64,000 nucleotides of DNA from Streptomyces sp. NBC_00249 (GTDB lineage: Bacteria > Actinomycetota > Actinomycetes > Streptomycetales > Streptomycetaceae), in the NCBI RefSeq assembly GCF_026342355.1, contig NZ_JAPEMV010000005.1, positions 310,001-374,000 of the forward strand, written 5' to 3'. A program made the position numbers and the translations under genes. Of the stretch, positions 61,357 through 64,000 are shown piece after piece; position 1 is the first letter of the stretch, and each line of letters opens with the position of its first letter. The notes beneath the pieces were generated by a model that was not told the origin of the DNA, searched no databases, and worked only from the letters and a program-made list of their open reading frames with translations.

Positions 61357-61887
61357 ATGGAGCACGCACACCAGCACCACGATCAGCACGAGCACCACGG
61401 ACACGAGCACCACCAGCACGGCGGCCACGGCAGCCACGGCAGCCACGGCAAGGTCAGCTGGGCCATGGCGGCGAAGGCCACCCTGCACTGCCTCACCGGA
61501 TGCGCCATCGGCGAGGTGCTCGGCATGATCATCGGCACGGCCCTGGGCTGGGGGAACGTCTCGACGATGATCCTCGCGATCGCCCTCGCGTTCTTCTTCG
61601 GCTACGCGCTCACCCTGCGCGGGATCCTCGCCGCGGGAGTGGACTTCCGTACGGCCGTCCGGGTGGCGCTGGCCGCGGACACCCTTTCGATCGCCGTCAT
61701 GGAGCTGATCGACAACGGGGTGATCGCCCTGTGGCCCGGCGCGATGGACGCCCACCTGTCGGAGCCGCTGTTCTGGACGGTGCTCGCACTCTCACTGGTG
61801 CTGGCCTTCGTCGTGACCACCCCGGTCAACAAGTGGATGATCGGCCGCGGCAAGGGTCACGCGGTCGTCCACCAGTACCACCACTGA
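61357..61887 (+). CDS. DUF4396 membrane protein with His-rich N-terminus
   Basis: The protein is 176 aa. The first 32 residues contain 15 His in HxH, HH and GHGSHG arrays, a likely metal-binding tail. Then about four membrane helices (about 38-165). The C-terminus ends VVHQYHH. Combined with the CsoR-like operator this suggests a role in copper handling. AGCAGGGGG lies upstream of the ATG. Confidence 0.85.
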   Translation: MEHAHQHHDQHEHHGHEHHQHGGHGSHGSHGKVSWAMAAKATLHCLTGCAIGEVLGMIIGTALGWGNVSTMILAIALAFFFGYALTLRGILAAGVDFRTAVRVALAADTLSIAVMELIDNGVIALWPGAMDAHLSEPLFWTVLALSLVLAFVVTTPVNKWMIGRGKGHAVVHQYHH

Positions 61888-61905
61888 TACCGCCAGGGGG
61901 TACCG

Positions 61906-62538
61906 CTAGAGCTCGGGGCCGTCGCCCGGCTCCTCCTGGTACGAGTACCGCTGTTCGCGCCAGGGGTCACCGATGTTGTGGTAGCCCCGCTCCTCCCAGA
62001 AGCCGCGGCGGTCGGCGGTCATGTACTCGATGCCGCGGACCCACTTGGGACCCTTCCAGGCGTACAGGTGCGGCACCACGAGCCGCAGCGGGAAACCGTG
62101 CTCGGCCGTCAGCAGTTCGCCGCCCATGTGGGTGGCGAAGACGGTGCGCTCGGCCGCGAAGTCGGCCAGTCTCATGTTGGAGCTGAAGCCGTACTCGGCC
62201 CACACCATCACGTGCGTGACCTGCGGGGCCGGCGGGGCCAGGGCCAGTACGGTGCGCGTCGACACCCCGCCCCATTCGGCGCCCAGCATGCTGAACTTGG
62301 TGACGCAGTGCAGGTCCGCCACGACCGACTCGAACGGCAGGGCCGCGAACTCCTCGTGGTTCCAGCAGTGCTTCTCGCCGTCGGCCGTCGCGCCGAAGAC
62401 GCGGAACTCCCAGCGCTCCGGCTTGAACTTGGGCACGGGACCGTAGTGGGTGACGGGCCAACCCCGTTGCAACCGCTGCCCCGGAGGGAGCTCGAACTGC
62501 TCTGCTCCCGGAGATTCCCGGCTTTCCGGCTGACCCAT
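61906..62538 (-). CDS. Molybdopterin-dependent oxidoreductase (sulfite oxidase-like)
   Basis: The protein is 210 aa. It has the sulfite oxidase/MsrP fold with Mo-ligand Cys78 in LHCVTKFS. FPLRLVVPHLYAWKGPKW is a further family motif. No Tat signal is visible, so it is cytoplasmic. Substrate unknown. Convergent with the DUF4396 gene. Confidence 0.88.
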   Translation of the reverse strand: MGQPESRESPGAEQFELPPGQRLQRGWPVTHYGPVPKFKPERWEFRVFGATADGEKHCWNHEEFAALPFESVVADLHCVTKFSMLGAEWGGVSTRTVLALAPPAPQVTHVMVWAEYGFSSNMRLADFAAERTVFATHMGGELLTAEHGFPLRLVVPHLYAWKGPKWVRGIEYMTADRRGFWEERGYHNIGDPWREQRYSYQEEPGDGPEL

Positions 62539-62711
62539 GTCTCCATGGTGACAGACGTAGCGGGGTGGTCACGACCAGGCAAGACCCTATTCGGGCAAGT
62601 CACGGCAACTCCCACTAAGGAGGCACTTACTGGACGGCCTCCAACGGCGGTGCAAAGATGCGCGCACCTGCCCAGTCACCTAGCTGACATTGCTTGGAAG
62701 GAGCCTCTGCG

Positions 62712-63191
62712 ATGCAGGGCGACCCCGAGGTCCTTGAGTTTCTCAACGAGCAGCTGACCGGCGAGCTCACGGCCATCAACCAGTACTGGCTGCACTACCG
62801 CATCCAGGACAACAAGGGTTGGACGAAGCTCGCCAACTACACCCGTGCCGAGTCCATCGACGAGATGAAGCACGCGGACAAGATCACCGAACGCATCCTG
62901 ATGCTGGACGGGCTGCCGAACTACCAGCGCCTGTTCCACGTGCGCGTCGGCCAGACCCTGACGGAGATGTTCCAGGCGGACCGACAGGTCGAGGTCGAGG
63001 CCATCGACCGCCTCAAGCGGGGCATCGAGGTCATGCGCGGCAAGGGCGACATCACCTCGGCGCGGCTGTTCGAGGAGATCCTGGAGGACGAGGAGCACCA
63101 CATCGACTACCTCGACACCCAGCTGGAGCTCATCGAGAGCATCGGGGAGCCGCTCTACATCGCGCAGCTGATCGAGCAGCCGGAGAGCTGA
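62712..63191 (+). CDS. bfr: Bacterioferritin
   Basis: The protein is 159 aa. Ferroxidase residues E18, E51, H54, with haem-ligand M52, match E. coli numbering. It stores iron as a 24-mer. GGAAGGAG precedes the ATG. Convergent with bfd, which would mobilise the iron. Confidence 0.97.
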   Translation: MQGDPEVLEFLNEQLTGELTAINQYWLHYRIQDNKGWTKLANYTRAESIDEMKHADKITERILMLDGLPNYQRLFHVRVGQTLTEMFQADRQVEVEAIDRLKRGIEVMRGKGDITSARLFEEILEDEEHHIDYLDTQLELIESIGEPLYIAQLIEQPES

Positions 63192-63224
63192 CGGCCCCGG
63201 ACGCGCCCGGGCGCCTACGGGCGT

Positions 63225-63470
63225 CTACGCCGCTTCGGCCAGCGCGGCCACGGGTTCGGCCGCGAGAACCGCGGCCCCGTTGCCCTTCTCCAGGAGTTCC
63301 CGGCGGGGGCAGGCCCCGCGGCCGAGCAGGCCCTGGATGGTGCGCACGCAGGAGCCGCAGTCGGTGCCGGCCTTCGTGGCGGAGGCGATCTGGCGGGGGG
63401 TGCAGGCCCCGGCAGCCGCGTGTTCCTTGACCTGCTTGTCGGTGACCCCGAAGCAAGAGCAGACGTACAC
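63225..63470 (-). CDS. bfd: Bacterioferritin-associated ferredoxin
   Basis: The protein is 81 aa from the GTG at 63470. The [2Fe-2S] cysteines are C4, C6, C38 and C41. GGAGG is 8 bp ahead of this GTG; the GTG at 63479 overlaps the GGAGG, so the shorter start is preferred. Bfd reduces bacterioferritin haem to release iron. Two iron-box-like sites lie upstream. Confidence 0.92.
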   Translation of the reverse strand: MYVCSCFGVTDKQVKEHAAAGACTPRQIASATKAGTDCGSCVRTIQGLLGRGACPRRELLEKGNGAAVLAAEPVAALAEAA

Positions 63471-63518
63471 GCGGTTCACCTCCCTGGTGCGGAACGGTTC
63501 GGCGGGCCATCCCCTATT

Positions 63519-63562
63519 CGGTGAGGCTTACCTAACCGTACCCAAAGTTAGGGTCCCCTAAA
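63519..63562. promoter_or_regulatory. Two iron-box-like sites upstream of bfd
   Basis: GTGAGGCTTACCTAACC (63521-63537) matches the DmdR1/IdeR iron-box core, and TTAGGGTCCCCTAA (63548-63561) has 6-bp arms of the same type. Both lie ahead of bfd. Confidence 0.7.
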
Positions 63563-63572
63563 AGACCCGGGT

Positions 63573-63617
63573 ACGACGATGGGGCGCGGATCACATCGAT
63601 CCGCGCCCCATCGTCGT
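63573..63617 (-). terminator. Terminator after the DAHP synthase gene
   Basis: A perfect 20-bp stem (63573-63592 with 63598-63617) with a 5-nt loop lies 26 bp after the stop. Confidence 0.85.
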
Positions 63618-63643
63618 AGGAAGCCACCTACTGATCGCGATCC

Positions 63644-64000
63644 CTACTGGTCGCGGTACATCTCCGCGACCAGGAACGCCAGGTCCAGGGACTGGCTGCG
63701 GTTGAGCCGCGGGTCGCAGGCCGTCTCGTAGCGCTGGTGCAGGTCGTCGACGAAGATCTCGTCGCCGCCGCCCACGCACTCGGTGACGTCGTCACCGGTG
63801 AGCTCGACGTGGATGCCGCCCGGGTGGGTGCCGAGGCCCTTGTGGACCTCGAAGAAGCCCTTGACCTCGTCGAGCACGTCGTCGAAACGGCGCGTCTTGT
63901 GGCCCGAGGCCGCCTCGAAGGTGTTGCCGTGCATCGGGTCGGTGACCCAGGCGACGGTCGCACCGGACGCGGTGACCTTCTCGACCAGCTCGGGGAGCTT
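63644..64000 (-). CDS. aroG: Class II DAHP synthase, C-terminal part (cut by window edge)
   Basis: The frame is open to base 64000, giving 118 residues. DPMHGNTFEAASGHKTRR, GGIHVELTGDDVTEC and CDPRLNRSQSLDLAFLVAEM (each part of the class II family end) identify it. It condenses PEP and erythrose 4-phosphate, the first shikimate step. The N-terminal three quarters lie outside the window. Confidence 0.95.
   Translation of the reverse strand, partial: KLPELVEKVTASGATVAWVTDPMHGNTFEAASGHKTRRFDDVLDEVKGFFEVHKGLGTHPGGIHVELTGDDVTECVGGGDEIFVDDLHQRYETACDPRLNRSQSLDLAFLVAEMYRDQ

Overview
The window is a high-GC actinobacterial chromosome segment, almost certainly from a Streptomyces. The GC-rich third codon positions, frequent GTG starts, a full division and cell wall (dcw) cluster, a glutamine-rich DivIVA, a translational-type ileS T-box, a Rv2175c-family regulator and a PASTA kinase all point that way. 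The gene order also matches what is known of the Streptomyces ftsZ-to-DAHP-synthase region.

Layout. 1-8.7 kb holds mixed housekeeping and secreted functions: a DUF2252 fragment, a membrane protein, a DsbA-like thioredoxin protein, a Tat-exported PhoD phosphatase, an M43 metalloprotease, a DLH-family hydrolase, an MscS channel and a CPA1 antiporter. 8.7-15.1 kb holds rluD, lspA and a DksA/TraR-type protein on the minus strand, then ileS behind a T-box on the plus strand. 15.4-34 kb is the dcw cluster, all minus strand and transcribed from rsmH towards divIVA: rsmH, ftsL, ftsI, murE, murF, mraY, murD, ftsW, murG, ftsQ, ftsZ, pgeF, yggS, sepF, yggT, divIVA. Many neighbours overlap by 4 bp (ATGA or GTGA), which suggests translational coupling. 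34-40 kb holds a beta carbonic anhydrase and a coupled moxR / DUF58 / transglutaminase operon. 40.5-44.3 kb is a TetR-controlled YhgE/ABC operon with a clear operator. 44.5-49.6 kb holds small conserved genes and a CrtI-like oxidoreductase. 49.6-55.4 kb is one-carbon and thiamine metabolism: metF, thiE, a Rv2175c-family protein, an FAD oxidoreductase, and a TPP riboswitch ahead of thiO-thiS-thiG. 58.5-64 kb holds a PASTA Ser/Thr kinase, nfo, a possibly copper-linked DUF4396 protein, a molybdopterin oxidoreductase, bfr/bfd and the end of a class II DAHP synthase.

The most unusual part is 55431-58397. A pair of inverted repeats about 0.6 kb long encloses a 1.75-kb cassette between thiG and the kinase gene. 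The cassette carries divergent Nudix-hydrolase and GntR-repressor genes plus two small ORFs. It contains three copies of an operator-like palindrome, ACTCATGTACATGAGT. The two outermost genes both run into the repeat arms, which supply their last 16 codons and stop, so two unrelated proteins end in nearly the same peptide. A Nudix protein with a GntR repressor recalls the Pif/KorSA pair of the integrative element pSAM2, but no integrase, replication or transfer gene is present.

Other non-coding structure includes a MITE-like 179-bp palindrome abutting the dksA-like stop codon, and a GC-rich intergenic repeat family at four loci. One of those loci separates ftsL from ftsI with a 93-bp tandem array. 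There are also several strong hairpin terminators, one with a stop codon in its loop. No tRNA, rRNA, CRISPR array or complete transposase was seen.
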